Shown piece after piece: positions 19,688-28,613 of a DNA stretch of 64,000 nt. The stretch lies in NCBI GenBank assembly GCA_021848345.1, contig JAJZUV010000016.1, forward strand, positions 1 to 64,000, in the 5' to 3' direction. Source of the stretch: Pseudomonadota bacterium. GTDB taxonomy: Bacteria; Pseudomonadota; Gammaproteobacteria; Burkholderiales; Burkholderiaceae_C. The notes beneath the pieces are model-generated. The model did not search any database and was not told the DNA's origin. It worked only from the letters and a program-made list of their open reading frames with translations. A program made the position numbers and the translations under genes. Every line of letters begins with the position of its first letter. Within the stretch, counting starts at the first letter, position 1.

Positions 19688-21009
19688 TGCGAGCCGAACA
19701 CGACATGCTGGCGCAGGCCGGCGGCACCGAGCAGGCCCCGGCGCAGTTGCCGGCGCTGCGCTTTCTCACCGCCGGCAGCGTCGACGACGGCAAGAGCACG
19801 CTGATCGGCCGCCTGCTGCTGGACAGCCGCGCCCTGCTGGCCGACCAGCTCGACGCCGTCGGCCACGGCAGCGATGCCTCCCTGCTGGCCCAGCTCACCG
19901 ACGGTCTGGAAGCCGAGCGCGAGCAGGGCATCACCATCGACGTGGCCTATCGCTATTTCGCGACCCCGCGGCGCAAGTTCATCATCGCCGACGCCCCGGG
20001 CCACGAGCAGTACACGCGCAACATGGTGACCGCGGCCGCCGGCAGCGACTGCGCGGTGGTGCTGGTGGACGTGACCAAGCTGGACTTCGGCCAGGGCCGG
20101 CCGCGGCTGTTGCCGCAGACCCGGCGCCATGCGCTGCTCGCCCATCTGCTGCGGGTGCGCTCCATCGTGTTCGCGGTGAACAAGCTCGACGCGGTGGACG
20201 ACGCCCGCGGGGTCTTCGAGTCCGTGCGCGACGCGCTGCTGGAATTCGCCGCCGGCGCCGGCATCGTGCCGGCCGGGGTGATCCCGATCTCGGCCCTGCG
20301 CGCCGACAACGTGGCCGCCCCCGGCGAGCAGTGGCCGTGGTGGACCGGACCGACCCTGTTGCGCCTGCTGGAGGGGCTGCCCGCCGGCGAGGCGGCAGGC
20401 GACGGAACCCTGCTGCTGCCGGTGCAGTACGTGGCGCGCGGGCACGACGCCGCGGGCCACCCGCGACGCGTGTTCTGGGGGCGCCTGGCGCGCGGCGAGG
20501 TGCGCGTCGGCCAGCGCGTGCGCGTGCATTCCAGCGGGCAGACGGCGCGGGTGCTCGAACTCTGGCAGGCCGGCGAGCGTGTCGCGGAAGTCCTGGCCGG
20601 GAGCTCCGCCGGGCTGGTGCTGGACACGCATCTGGACATTTCCCGCGGCGACTGGATCGGCGACGCCGGGCAGCCGCAGGCCTGCGCCAGCGAGTTCGAC
20701 GCCACGCTGGCGTGGCTGGACCGCGACCCGGCGGTGGTCGGGCGCAAGTACTGGATCCGGCACGGCCACGCCTGGGTGGCCGCGCGCATCGTGCAGGTGC
20801 TCGGACGCCTGGACATCCACAGCCTGGAACAGGTGGAGGCGCAGACCCTCGGGCCCAACGAGATCGGTCGCGTGCGGGTGCAGGCGCAGGCGGAACTGCC
20901 TTTGGCCGGCTACGCGGACAACCGCGTGGCCGGGGGCATGATCCTGGTCGATCCGCATTCGCACCGCACCAGCGGCGCCTTGCTCGTGAGCGCCGCGGCG
21001 CAGGCATGA
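19687..21009 (+). CDS. cysN: Sulfate adenylyltransferase GTPase subunit CysN
   Basis: The 440-aa EF-Tu-like GTPase drives APS formation by CysD. G1 is GSVDDGKST (near 28), switch II is DAPGHEQYTRNM and G4 is NKLD; two beta-barrel domains follow. The protein stops where a fused CysC APS-kinase domain would begin in CysNC forms. Sulfate therefore reaches CysH as APS, not PAPS. The stop overlaps the cobA start (ATGA). Confidence 0.95.
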   Translation: MRAEHDMLAQAGGTEQAPAQLPALRFLTAGSVDDGKSTLIGRLLLDSRALLADQLDAVGHGSDASLLAQLTDGLEAEREQGITIDVAYRYFATPRRKFIIADAPGHEQYTRNMVTAAAGSDCAVVLVDVTKLDFGQGRPRLLPQTRRHALLAHLLRVRSIVFAVNKLDAVDDARGVFESVRDALLEFAAGAGIVPAGVIPISALRADNVAAPGEQWPWWTGPTLLRLLEGLPAGEAAGDGTLLLPVQYVARGHDAAGHPRRVFWGRLARGEVRVGQRVRVHSSGQTARVLELWQAGERVAEVLAGSSAGLVLDTHLDISRGDWIGDAGQPQACASEFDATLAWLDRDPAVVGRKYWIRHGHAWVAARIVQVLGRLDIHSLEQVEAQTLGPNEIGRVRVQAQAELPLAGYADNRVAGGMILVDPHSHRTSGALLVSAAAQA

Positions 21010-21752
21010 TGGGACGCGTCGCCTTCGTCGGTGCCGGGCCGGGTGCGGCCGATCTGATCACGCTGCGCGCGGCGCGCCTGCTGGCGCAGGCCGACGTCGT
21101 GCTGGTCGACGCGCTGGCCGGGAGCGAACTGCGCGAACTGGCGCCGGATGCGCGCTGGATCGACGTGGGCAAGCGCGGCTTCCGCGCCAGCACCGCGCAG
21201 GACGTGATCTGCGCCCTGCTCGTGCGCATGGCGCGCGAGCATGCGCTGGTGGTGCGCCTGAAGGGAGGCGACCCCAGCGTGTTCGGCCGGCTGGACGAGG
21301 AGCTGGATGCGCTGCACCGCGCCGGCATCGAGTTCGAGATCGTGCCGGGGGTCAGCGCGGCGCTGGCCGCGGCGGCCGATACCGCGCGGCCCCTGACCCG
21401 CCGCGGCAGGGGGCGCAGCGTGGCGCTGTGCACGGCCATGACCCGTGAGGGCCAGGTGCGCGCCGCGCGCAACGCCGACACCGAGGTGTACTACATGGCC
21501 GGCTGCCGGCTCGGCGCCTTGTCGCGCGAGTTGCTGGCCGCCGGCTGGCCCGCGTCCACGCCGGTCAGCGCGGTGTCGCGCGCCGGCTGTGCCGATATGT
21601 TGCAGAGCGATCATGCGGTGGCCGACCTGGGGCGTGCCGCCTTGCTGCACGCGGGTCGCCCCTGCGTGGTGGTGGTGGGCGTGGGGGCCGAGCCGTTGCA
21701 CGCCTCGCGTCCGGTGGCGATCCGGCGCCGGCGGACCGCCACCGCCGGCTGA
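21006..21752 (+). CDS. cobA: Uroporphyrinogen-III C-methyltransferase CobA (SUMT)
   Basis: The 248-aa SAM-dependent enzyme methylates uroporphyrinogen III at C2 and C7 to give precorrin-2, the precursor of siroheme and cobalamin. Family motifs are FVGAGPGAADLITLRAARLL at the N-terminus, VRLKGGDPSVFGR near residue 80 and IVPGVSAALAAAA near 115. It is the stand-alone methyltransferase without the CysG dehydrogenase/ferrochelatase part. Its place at the end of the cys operon fits supply of siroheme for CysI. Two ATGs are adjacent at 21006 and 21009; the first gives the ATGA overlap with cysN. Confidence 0.94.
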   Translation: MMGRVAFVGAGPGAADLITLRAARLLAQADVVLVDALAGSELRELAPDARWIDVGKRGFRASTAQDVICALLVRMAREHALVVRLKGGDPSVFGRLDEELDALHRAGIEFEIVPGVSAALAAAADTARPLTRRGRGRSVALCTAMTREGQVRAARNADTEVYYMAGCRLGALSRELLAAGWPASTPVSAVSRAGCADMLQSDHAVADLGRAALLHAGRPCVVVVGVGAEPLHASRPVAIRRRRTATAG

Positions 21753-21786
21753 GCGAGTCGCCGCGCGGCCCCGATCGCGGCGCATC

Positions 21787-21800
21787 GCGATCGCGATCGC
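21787..21800. repeat. Overlapping GCGATCGC palindromes after cobA
   Basis: Two copies of the octamer GCGATCGC overlap at 21787-21794 and 21793-21800, with further GATCGC just upstream. The stretch is self-complementary and could form a small stem behind cobA. No T-run follows, so it is not a standard terminator. Confidence 0.35.
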
Positions 21801-21949
21801 GGTAGCACGCTGAAGGAACTCTTACGCCTCGGGCATGGAGCGGGCGCGGCTGGCCCGCTAGCCTGACAGGCCCGCGTTCCTTCCTGCCCGCCGCCTTGTT
21901 TCCGCGTCCTTGTCCCGTCCTCGCGCCCGCCGGAGGGCGTGCGCATGCG

Positions 21950-22420
21950 GTGGCCGGCCGCGCCCCTGGGACGCGCGCGTGCCCGCTCGGGCGATTCGGG
22001 TGGTTCGCCGTGCTCGTTCTGTGGCTGGGGGCGGGCGGCGCTCGCGCCGCGCTGCCTCCGCCGGTGTCGTGGAGCGCCGCGCAGCAGCGCGCTTCGGGGC
22101 TGCGCATCGAGCGCCTGGTGCCGGGCGAGTTCCACCGCGCGCGGCAGGCGCCGTTGCGCGCGGTCTGGGTGCCCGCGTCCGCCGTGCTGTTCTATGAGGG
22201 CCAGACCTTCACCTTCGTGGCCACCCGGCCTGCGGCCGGCGGCGATCGTCAGTTCACCGCGCGCGTGGTGTCCACGGCCTGGCCTCGCGGCGAGGGCTAC
22301 GTGCAGCCCGGGTGGTCGTCGCTGGACGTGGTGACCGGCGGCGCCGACCTGTTGCTGATCCCGCCGCCGGTGCCGCACGCACTGCCGCCCGCGGGCGATG
22401 GAGGGGACGCGCGGCAATGA
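21950..22420 (+). CDS. Minimal membrane-fusion-protein-like exported protein
   Basis: From the GTG at 21950 the protein is 156 aa with a signal-like N-terminus (FGWFAVLVLWLGAGGARA). The rest resembles only the last domains of an RND adaptor: VPASAVLFYEGQTFTFVATR, then a barrel-like stretch ending in DVVTGGADLLLIPP. The lipoyl and alpha-hairpin domains of CusB/CzcB-type adaptors are absent. A TTG at 21896 would give 174 aa; I prefer 21950 because GGAGGG lies 12 bases ahead of it and the signal peptide is then of normal length. The stop overlaps the start of the RND pump gene. It may be a degenerate remnant or a reduced adaptor. Confidence 0.6.
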   Translation: MAGRAPGTRACPLGRFGWFAVLVLWLGAGGARAALPPPVSWSAAQQRASGLRIERLVPGEFHRARQAPLRAVWVPASAVLFYEGQTFTFVATRPAAGGDRQFTARVVSTAWPRGEGYVQPGWSSLDVVTGGADLLLIPPPVPHALPPAGDGGDARQ

Positions 22421-25400
22421 ACCGCACGCGCGGCTTCCAGGCGATGCTGGTGTGGGTCTGCGTGCACCGCGCGGGCCTGGTGGCGGCGCTGGCTGCGCTG
22501 GCCGCGCTGTGCGCGATCCGCGTGCTGTACGGCGTGGATCTCGAGATGTGGCCGCGCCTCGGCTCCGACGTGGTCGAGGTCCGGGCGCGCGCGCCGGGGC
22601 TGGGCCCGCGACAGGTGGAGATGCTGGCCACCGCGCCGCTGGAGCGCGCGCTGCGGGGCCTGCCCGGCCTGCGCCACACGGACTCGCGCAGCCTGCCCGG
22701 CCTGGCGCTGTTGCGCCTTCGCTTCGCGTCGGGAGCCTCCGCGCGCGAGGCCAGGCGGCGCGTACGCGCCCGCCTGGCCCCGGTGCGCCTTCCGGCTCCC
22801 GCACGCCGCCCGTGGGTGGGCGCGCCGCGCCCGGACCGGCCGCTGGTGGCGGTGGTCGGATTGACCGCGCACGGCATCGGCCCGATGCGTCTGCGGGACG
22901 TGGCGCGCTGGCAGCTGCGCCCGCGCCTGCTGGCGGTTCCGGGGGTGGCTTCGGTGCGCCTGTTCGGCGGTCGCGAGCGCGCGCTGCAGGTGCAGGTCGG
23001 GGCGCATCGCCTGCGGCGCCTGCGGGTGGGCATCGACGAGGTGTTGCGCGCGGCGCGGCAGGCCATGGCCCTGCCCGGGATCGGCTGCATCGAGACGCCC
23101 GAGCAGCGTTTGCTGGCGCGCGCCGACCCGCCGACCGGCGCCGGTGGTCTGGCGCAGGCGGTGCTGCGCGCCAGCCCGTCGCGTGTGCTCACGCTGGCCG
23201 ACGTGGCCCACGTCGGCTTCGCGCCCCTGCCCGCGCGCAGCGCGGCCCGGATCGGCTCCGTGCCAGGTGTGGAACTGGTGGTCCGCGCGCAAGCCGGAGC
23301 GTCCACGCTGCGGGTCGCGCGCGGCGTGGAGCAGACCCTTGGCCGGCTGCATCCGATGCTGGCCGGCGAGGGGGTGGTGTTGCATGCGCCCCTGCCGCGC
23401 CCGGCCTGGTTGTTGCGCACGGCGCTGCGCGAACTGGCGTGGCGCCTGGCACTGGGGGCCCTGCTCGGGCTCGGCGCGCTGCGCCTGCTGCTCGGGGACT
23501 GGCGCGGCGCGGCGCTTTGCGCCTGCGCGGCGGCCGCGACCCTGCTGGTCGCGTCGGCCCTGCTGGTGGCCGGAGGGGCCGAGCTGGACCTGGTGCGCCT
23601 GGCCGGCGTGGGGCTCGGCGTGTTGATGGCGACGGGCGACGCGGTCTGGCTGCTCGAGGAGTCGCGGCGCGACGCGCCCGCCGCGCATGCTTCGCCGCGG
23701 GCGGCGCGGCACGCCTTGGTCGTGGCCGCGGTGCGCGCCCGGGGTTTCAGCGCACCCGCCGCGTGCGCCGTGTTGCTGGCGGTACTGGCGCTGTTGCTGG
23801 TGCCTGGCGCGACGGCCGGGCTGATCGCACCGCTGGCATGGGCCTGCGCGACTTCGCTGCTCGTGTCGCTGGTCGTCGGGACCACGCTCACGCCCGCGCT
23901 GGCCGCGCTGGCGAGCGACCCCTCCCGTGTCGTCCGGTGGGCTGCGCGGGCGCCGCGCGGCGTCGCGCCGCGCTACCTGGAGCTGCAAGGCATGCTCGCG
24001 CGGCACTGGAGGGTGGGGGCGCTGCTTGCCGGGCTCCTCGTGGCGGCGGGCGCGTGGGTCGCCGCGCAGGGGCGCTTCGAACTGCTGCCCCGTCCGCGCG
24101 AAGGCCCGTTCATGGTACGCATGCGCCTGGCGTCGGGTTCCTCGCTGCAGACATCGATGCGCATGGGCGCGCGCGTGGAGGCTGCGCTGCAGGGCCTGCC
24201 GCAGGTCCGGCTGGTGACCCAGCGCGCCGCCGACGCCGGTCTGGTGCCCGACGACGAGGGGGCCGCCGACAGCCGCTTCGACGTCGCGCTGCGAGCGGGC
24301 GTCGATCCGGTGCTCGCCTTGCGGCGCATTCGCGAGGTGCTGGCGGGCTTCGCGGGCGCCACCTTCCGCGTCGACGGTGTGTTCGCACGGCGCCTGGGTC
24401 GCATGCTCGACGGCGGGGGCGACGACGGGGCCGATCTCGTGGTGGAGCTGAGCGGCAGTCGACCCGGCCGTCTCGAACTGGCGGCCGGTCGCGTGGCCGC
24501 GGTGCTCCGCGCCTTGCCCTCGGCCACCGGCGTGCAGCTCGACGCGCCGCCGCGCCTGCCGCAGCTGCGCCTGCGATTGCAGGCCGCGGCCTTGCGCCTG
24601 TGCGGTGCTTCGGCAGGGACGGTGTTGGGCCAATTGCGCACCGCCCAGGTCGGTGGCGACGCCGGCAGCATCATGCTGGACGCGCGACCCGTGCCGGTGC
24701 GCGTGGTGTTGCGCCCGGCGCAGCGCGAGGATCCCCAGGCGCTGGGAGCCCTGCCGATCCGCACCGCGCGATGCGGGATGATCCCGTTGCGCGCCCTGGC
24801 ACGGCCGCGCCTGGGCACGGTGCCCGCGCGCATCGATCATGTGGATGGCATGCGCACGCTGCGCGTGTTCGCCTCCACCACATCGCCCGATGTGGCGCAA
24901 TTCGTGCACGATGCGGGCCTTGCCCTGGCTGGCCGGCCGCGCCTTCCGCCGGGTGTCGCGCTGCGCGTGCGCGCCCCGACGCTGCGCGCGGCGCGGCGAC
25001 GCCGACGCCTGTTCGCCGGCGTCGCGCTGGCCGCCGCCGGAGTGGTGCTGGTGCTGGGGTGGCGCCTGCGCGACCCGCGCCGGCTGGGCCTGGCGTTCGC
25101 CGGCCTGCCGGTGGCCTGGGCCGGCGGAATGCTGCTGAGCTGGGTGTGCGGCACGCCGCCCAGCCTGGGTTCGGCGGTGGGGATGCTCGCGCTGGCCGGC
25201 GTGGCGCTGCGCGACGCCGGCGTCTTGCTCGGGCCGGCGCGGGCGAGGTCGCACGCGGACGCTGAGCCGCAAGGCAGCACGGGCGAGGACGCCGCGGCCA
25301 TCTCCGAAGCGCGCTTGCGCGTGGCGTCGGCGGTGGCCCTTGCACTGGCGATCGGCACGCTGCCGTTGGTCCTGGCGCCGGGGCTCGCGGGCTACGCGGT

Positions 25401-25542
25401 GGCCCGGCCCATGGCGCGCATGCTGCTGGGCGGCCTGGGCGCGCTGCTCGCCTATGAGTTGTTCGTGCTGCCCGGCCTGGCGCAGCACCTGGACGGATTC
25501 AGCCCACCGCGCAGATCGACGCCGACAGGCTCCAGTCGGTGA
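22417..25542 (+). CDS. Divergent heavy-metal-efflux-type RND permease (CusA/CzcA-like)
   Basis: The 1041-aa inner-membrane protein has RND architecture: an N-terminal helix, a large periplasmic part, a block of helices around residues 340-500, then the repeat of that pattern. Recognisable family signatures are the N-terminal arrangement ending PRLGSDVVEVRARAPGLGPR, and LMATGDAVWLLEES, equivalent to the DAAIVMIEN segment of CusA. The other is LALAGVALRDAGVLL near the C-terminal helices. Composition is extremely Ala/Leu/Arg-rich and several loops are shortened. No outer-membrane channel gene is adjacent. The 3' end overlaps the convergent xdhC by 44 bases. Substrate and even activity are uncertain. 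Confidence 0.75.
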   Translation: MNRTRGFQAMLVWVCVHRAGLVAALAALAALCAIRVLYGVDLEMWPRLGSDVVEVRARAPGLGPRQVEMLATAPLERALRGLPGLRHTDSRSLPGLALLRLRFASGASAREARRRVRARLAPVRLPAPARRPWVGAPRPDRPLVAVVGLTAHGIGPMRLRDVARWQLRPRLLAVPGVASVRLFGGRERALQVQVGAHRLRRLRVGIDEVLRAARQAMALPGIGCIETPEQRLLARADPPTGAGGLAQAVLRASPSRVLTLADVAHVGFAPLPARSAARIGSVPGVELVVRAQAGASTLRVARGVEQTLGRLHPMLAGEGVVLHAPLPRPAWLLRTALRELAWRLALGALLGLGALRLLLGDWRGAALCACAAAATLLVASALLVAGGAELDLVRLAGVGLGVLMATGDAVWLLEESRRDAPAAHASPRAARHALVVAAVRARGFSAPAACAVLLAVLALLLVPGATAGLIAPLAWACATSLLVSLVVGTTLTPALAALASDPSRVVRWAARAPRGVAPRYLELQGMLARHWRVGALLAGLLVAAGAWVAAQGRFELLPRPREGPFMVRMRLASGSSLQTSMRMGARVEAALQGLPQVRLVTQRAADAGLVPDDEGAADSRFDVALRAGVDPVLALRRIREVLAGFAGATFRVDGVFARRLGRMLDGGGDDGADLVVELSGSRPGRLELAAGRVAAVLRALPSATGVQLDAPPRLPQLRLRLQAAALRLCGASAGTVLGQLRTAQVGGDAGSIMLDARPVPVRVVLRPAQREDPQALGALPIRTARCGMIPLRALARPRLGTVPARIDHVDGMRTLRVFASTTSPDVAQFVHDAGLALAGRPRLPPGVALRVRAPTLRAARRRRRLFAGVALAAAGVVLVLGWRLRDPRRLGLAFAGLPVAWAGGMLLSWVCGTPPSLGSAVGMLALAGVALRDAGVLLGPARARSHADAEPQGSTGEDAAAISEARLRVASAVALALAIGTLPLVLAPGLAGYAVARPMARMLLGGLGALLAYELFVLPGLAQHLDGFSPPRRSTPTGSSR

Positions 25543-26500
25543 GAGGCTGCGAGATGTCGGCGCCGCGGCGGATCGCCGTCATCTCTGCCACGATGCTGGC
25601 GGCGATCTCGGGCGGGGTCAGCCCGCCCAGGCGCAGTCCCACCGGGCCGTGCAGGCGTGCCGCCTGCTCGGGGCTGACGTCGAACTGCAGCAGGCGTTCG
25701 CGGCGCCTTTCGTTGTTCACGCGCGAGCCCAGCGCGCCGACGTAGAAGGCCGGCGTGCGCAGCGCTTCCATCAGGGCCAGGTCGTCGAGCTTGGGGTCGT
25801 GGGTCAGCGCCACCACGGCGCTGGCCTCGTCCAGGCGCATGGCCAGCACTTCGTCGTCGGGCATGCGCGTGGAAAGCTCCACGCCCGGCATCGCGTCCCA
25901 GCCCTCGTGGTACTCCACCCGCGGCTCGCACACAGTGACGCGGTAGTCGAGCATCACCGCCATGGTCGCCAGATAGCGCGAGAGCTGGCCGCCGCCGATG
26001 ATCAGCAGGCGCTGGCGCGGGCCGTGCACGGTGCGCAGTTCGCGCCCGTCGTAGAAGAGTTGTTCGCCGCGCGGGGCGCGCCGCAGGCGCACCGCGCCGG
26101 AGGCCAGATCGACCACGCGTTCGGTGCGCTCGGCGGCCTCCACGCGCCGCAGCAGCTCGGCCGGCCAGGCACTGTCGTTCAGCGGCTCCAGCACCACCTG
26201 CACGCTGCCGCCGCAGGGAAGGCCGAAACGCTGGGCTTCCTCCGCGTTGCTCCCGTACACCGTGGCTTCCGGACGGTGCAGCGCCAGCTCGCCGGCGGCC
26301 ACGCGCCGGATCAGGTCGTCCTCGATGCAGCCGCCCGACAGCGAGCCCGCGACCTGCCCGTCCTCGCGGATGATCATCAGCGAGCCCGGAGGCCGCGGCG
26401 CCGATCCCCAGGTGCGCACCACCGTGCCGAGCACCACGCGCTTGCCGGCGCCCAGCCATTGCAGGGCCGTGCGCAGGACCTCGATGTCGATGCTGTTCAT
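25499..26500 (-). CDS. xdhC: XdhC/CoxI family molybdoenzyme maturation protein
   Basis: The 333-aa protein has the N-terminal XdhC/CoxI domain (residues 1-90, with GSAPRPPGSLMIIRED and SLSGGCIEDDLI). Its C-terminal Rossmann domain (from about 165) carries IIGGGQLSRYLATMA and ALTHDPKLDD. Family members bind molybdenum cofactor and deliver its sulfurated form to xanthine dehydrogenase-type enzymes. It is transcribed after coxG (16-base gap). No xanthine or CO dehydrogenase structural genes are in the window, so the client must be encoded elsewhere. Confidence 0.9.
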   Translation of the reverse strand: MNSIDIEVLRTALQWLGAGKRVVLGTVVRTWGSAPRPPGSLMIIREDGQVAGSLSGGCIEDDLIRRVAAGELALHRPEATVYGSNAEEAQRFGLPCGGSVQVVLEPLNDSAWPAELLRRVEAAERTERVVDLASGAVRLRRAPRGEQLFYDGRELRTVHGPRQRLLIIGGGQLSRYLATMAVMLDYRVTVCEPRVEYHEGWDAMPGVELSTRMPDDEVLAMRLDEASAVVALTHDPKLDDLALMEALRTPAFYVGALGSRVNNERRRERLLQFDVSPEQAARLHGPVGLRLGGLTPPEIAASIVAEMTAIRRGADISQPLTDWSLSASICAVG

Positions 26501-26516
26501 GCTCGATCTCCCTCCG

Positions 26517-27188
26517 TCAGCGCGTGCGCCGGCCGAACAGCCCGGCGAACCAGGACTTGAGCAGGGCCCACAGGATGGCCAGGCCGTTGAGCTCGCCGGC
26601 GGCCGCGCGCGGCGCGGCGCTCGGCTGGGGCGCCGCGCCGGCGCCGGGCGGAGCGGCCGGCGGCGGTGCGGAGTCGGTGTCCGCGGCCGCCGGTGCCGCG
26701 CCGGGCGCCGGCGCCGTGCCCGCCGTCGGAAGTTGCTGCGCCGCCGCCTGGAAATGGGCGACGAACTGGCCCAGCAGGAGTTCCGACACCTGCACCATCA
26801 TGCGCGAGCCGAACTGGGCGAACTTCCCCGTGACCTCGACGCGGGCGTCGCCGTGCAGCGTGACCTGTCCGGGGTCGGCGGGGTCGGGTTCGAGCACCGC
26901 GTGCAGTTCCATCGACGCGGTGGAGCCGCCCTTGTCGGCCCCCTTGCCGCGCAGGCCCAGGCGGCGCGCTCCGGCGTCGAACTCGAGCACCTCCACGGTG
27001 CCGCCGAACTGGGCCTGGGCGGGGCCCACCTTCACCTTCATCAGGCCCTTGTAGCTCGTCTCGGACACCTGCTCGGTGATCTGCGCGCCCGGCATGCAGC
27101 CGGCCACGGCCCGGATGTCGCCGAGCAGGGCCCAGGCGCGTTCGGGATCCACCTGCAGGGGGTAACGCTTGTCGATTCGGACTTCCAT
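26517..27188 (-). CDS. CoxG-like SRPBCC domain protein
   Basis: The 223-aa protein begins with a CoxG-type SRPBCC fold (residues 1-150). Family phrases are PERAWALLGDIRAVAGCMPG, YKGLMKVKVGP and EVTGKFAQFGSRMM. A Pro/Ala-rich linker follows at about 153-200, then a short hydrophobic/basic tail (LWALLKSWFAGLFGRR) that probably touches the membrane. CoxG recruits CO dehydrogenase to the membrane in Oligotropha; similar proteins accompany other molybdenum hydroxylases. It forms a two-gene unit with xdhC, divergent from the purine permease. Confidence 0.9.
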   Translation of the reverse strand: MEVRIDKRYPLQVDPERAWALLGDIRAVAGCMPGAQITEQVSETSYKGLMKVKVGPAQAQFGGTVEVLEFDAGARRLGLRGKGADKGGSTASMELHAVLEPDPADPGQVTLHGDARVEVTGKFAQFGSRMMVQVSELLLGQFVAHFQAAAQQLPTAGTAPAPGAAPAAADTDSAPPPAAPPGAGAAPQPSAAPRAAAGELNGLAILWALLKSWFAGLFGRRTR

Positions 27189-27314
27189 GATCGCTCCGGT
27201 ACTTCAACAGCCTGCTGGATGACATGCCCCGGGCGCAAGTGTGCCTCGAAACTTGCGATTTCGCAGCCTGCTAGGCTATGTCTCGCTCGCGAAACCGGAG
27301 GAGGACAACAAGAA

Positions 27315-28613
27315 ATGAGCCTGCAATCCTTGTTCAAGCTGGGGGAGCACGGGACCGACGTGCGCACCGAGGTGATGGCCGGCGTGACGACCTTCCTCAC
27401 CATGTCGTACATCATCTTCGTCAACCCCTCGATCCTGTCCACGACGGGGATGGACCACAACGCCGTGTTCATCGCCACCTGCCTGGCGGCGGCATTGGGG
27501 ACCTTCATCATGGCCTTCGTCGCCAACTGGCCCGTCGGGCTGGCGCCGGGCATGGGGCTCAATGCCTTTTTCGCCTTCACCGTGGTCAAGGGCATGGGCT
27601 TCACTTGGCAGCAGGCGCTGGGCGCGGTGTTCATCTCCGGCTGCGTGTTCGTCGCGCTGACCGTCACCGGGGTGCGGCGCTGGCTGGTGGGGGGCATCCC
27701 GACATCCCTGCGCAGCGCCATCGCGGCGGGCATCGGCATGTTCCTGGCGATCATCGCGCTGTCGGGGGCCGGCATCGTGGTGGCCAACCCCGCCACCAAG
27801 GTCGGGCTGGGCGACCTGCACAGCCTGCCTGTGCTGCTGGCCACGCTGGGCTTCCTGTTGATCGCCGTGCTCGACTACTTCCGCCTGCGCGGCGCCATCC
27901 TCATCGGCATCCTGGCGGTCACCGCGGCCAGCATGCTGCTCGGCCTGACCCACTTCCAGGGCATCGTGTCGGCGCCGCCGAGCATTTCCCCGACCCTGCT
28001 CAAGCTGGACATCCCCGGGGCGCTGCGCGGGGGCTTTTTCCACATCATCCTGGTGTTCGTGCTGGTGGAGATCTTCGACGCCACCGGCACCCTGACCGGC
28101 CTGGCGCGCAAGGCGGGGCTGCTCGACGGCGGGCGCGAGGAAGGCCTGGGCAGGGCGCTGTTCGCCGACAGCCTGGCCATCTTCTCGGGTTCGCTGCTGG
28201 GCACCAGCAGCACGACCGCGTACATCGAAAGCGCCTCGGGCGTGCAGGCGGGCGGACGCACCGGCCTGACGGCGCTGACCGTGGGCGTGCTGTTCCTGGC
28301 GGCGCTGTTCTTCGCCCCGCTGGCCGCGGTGGTGCCGCCCTGGGCCACCGCGCCGGCCCTGCTGTACGTGGCCGGGCTGATGATGCGCGAGCTGCTGCAG
28401 ATCGACTGGAACGACGTCACCGAGGCGGTGCCCTCGGCGCTGGCCGCGCTGGTCATGCCGTTCACCTACTCCATCGCCAACGGCCTGGCCTTCGGATTCA
28501 TCGCCTACGCGGCGCTGAAGCTGTTCACCGGGCGCGCGCGCGAGGTGCATCCGGCCCTGTGGGTCGTGGCCGCGCTGTTCGTGCTGCGTTTCGCGTTGTT
28601 CCCCGCGGATTGA
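27315..28613 (+). CDS. NCS2-family purine permease (AzgA/GhxP-like)
   Basis: The 432-aa permease has about 12-14 membrane helices and the AzgA-type signatures. These are MAGVTTFLTMSYIIFVNPSI, the substrate-site segment GLAPGMGLNAFFAF, and SGSLLGTSSTTAYIESASGV. Relatives import adenine, guanine or hypoxanthine with protons. Guanine deaminase overlaps its 3' end, so guanine or hypoxanthine uptake is the best guess. A GGAGGAGGA stretch precedes the ATG at 27315. Confidence 0.92.
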   Translation: MSLQSLFKLGEHGTDVRTEVMAGVTTFLTMSYIIFVNPSILSTTGMDHNAVFIATCLAAALGTFIMAFVANWPVGLAPGMGLNAFFAFTVVKGMGFTWQQALGAVFISGCVFVALTVTGVRRWLVGGIPTSLRSAIAAGIGMFLAIIALSGAGIVVANPATKVGLGDLHSLPVLLATLGFLLIAVLDYFRLRGAILIGILAVTAASMLLGLTHFQGIVSAPPSISPTLLKLDIPGALRGGFFHIILVFVLVEIFDATGTLTGLARKAGLLDGGREEGLGRALFADSLAIFSGSLLGTSSTTAYIESASGVQAGGRTGLTALTVGVLFLAALFFAPLAAVVPPWATAPALLYVAGLMMRELLQIDWNDVTEAVPSALAALVMPFTYSIANGLAFGFIAYAALKLFTGRAREVHPALWVVAALFVLRFALFPAD

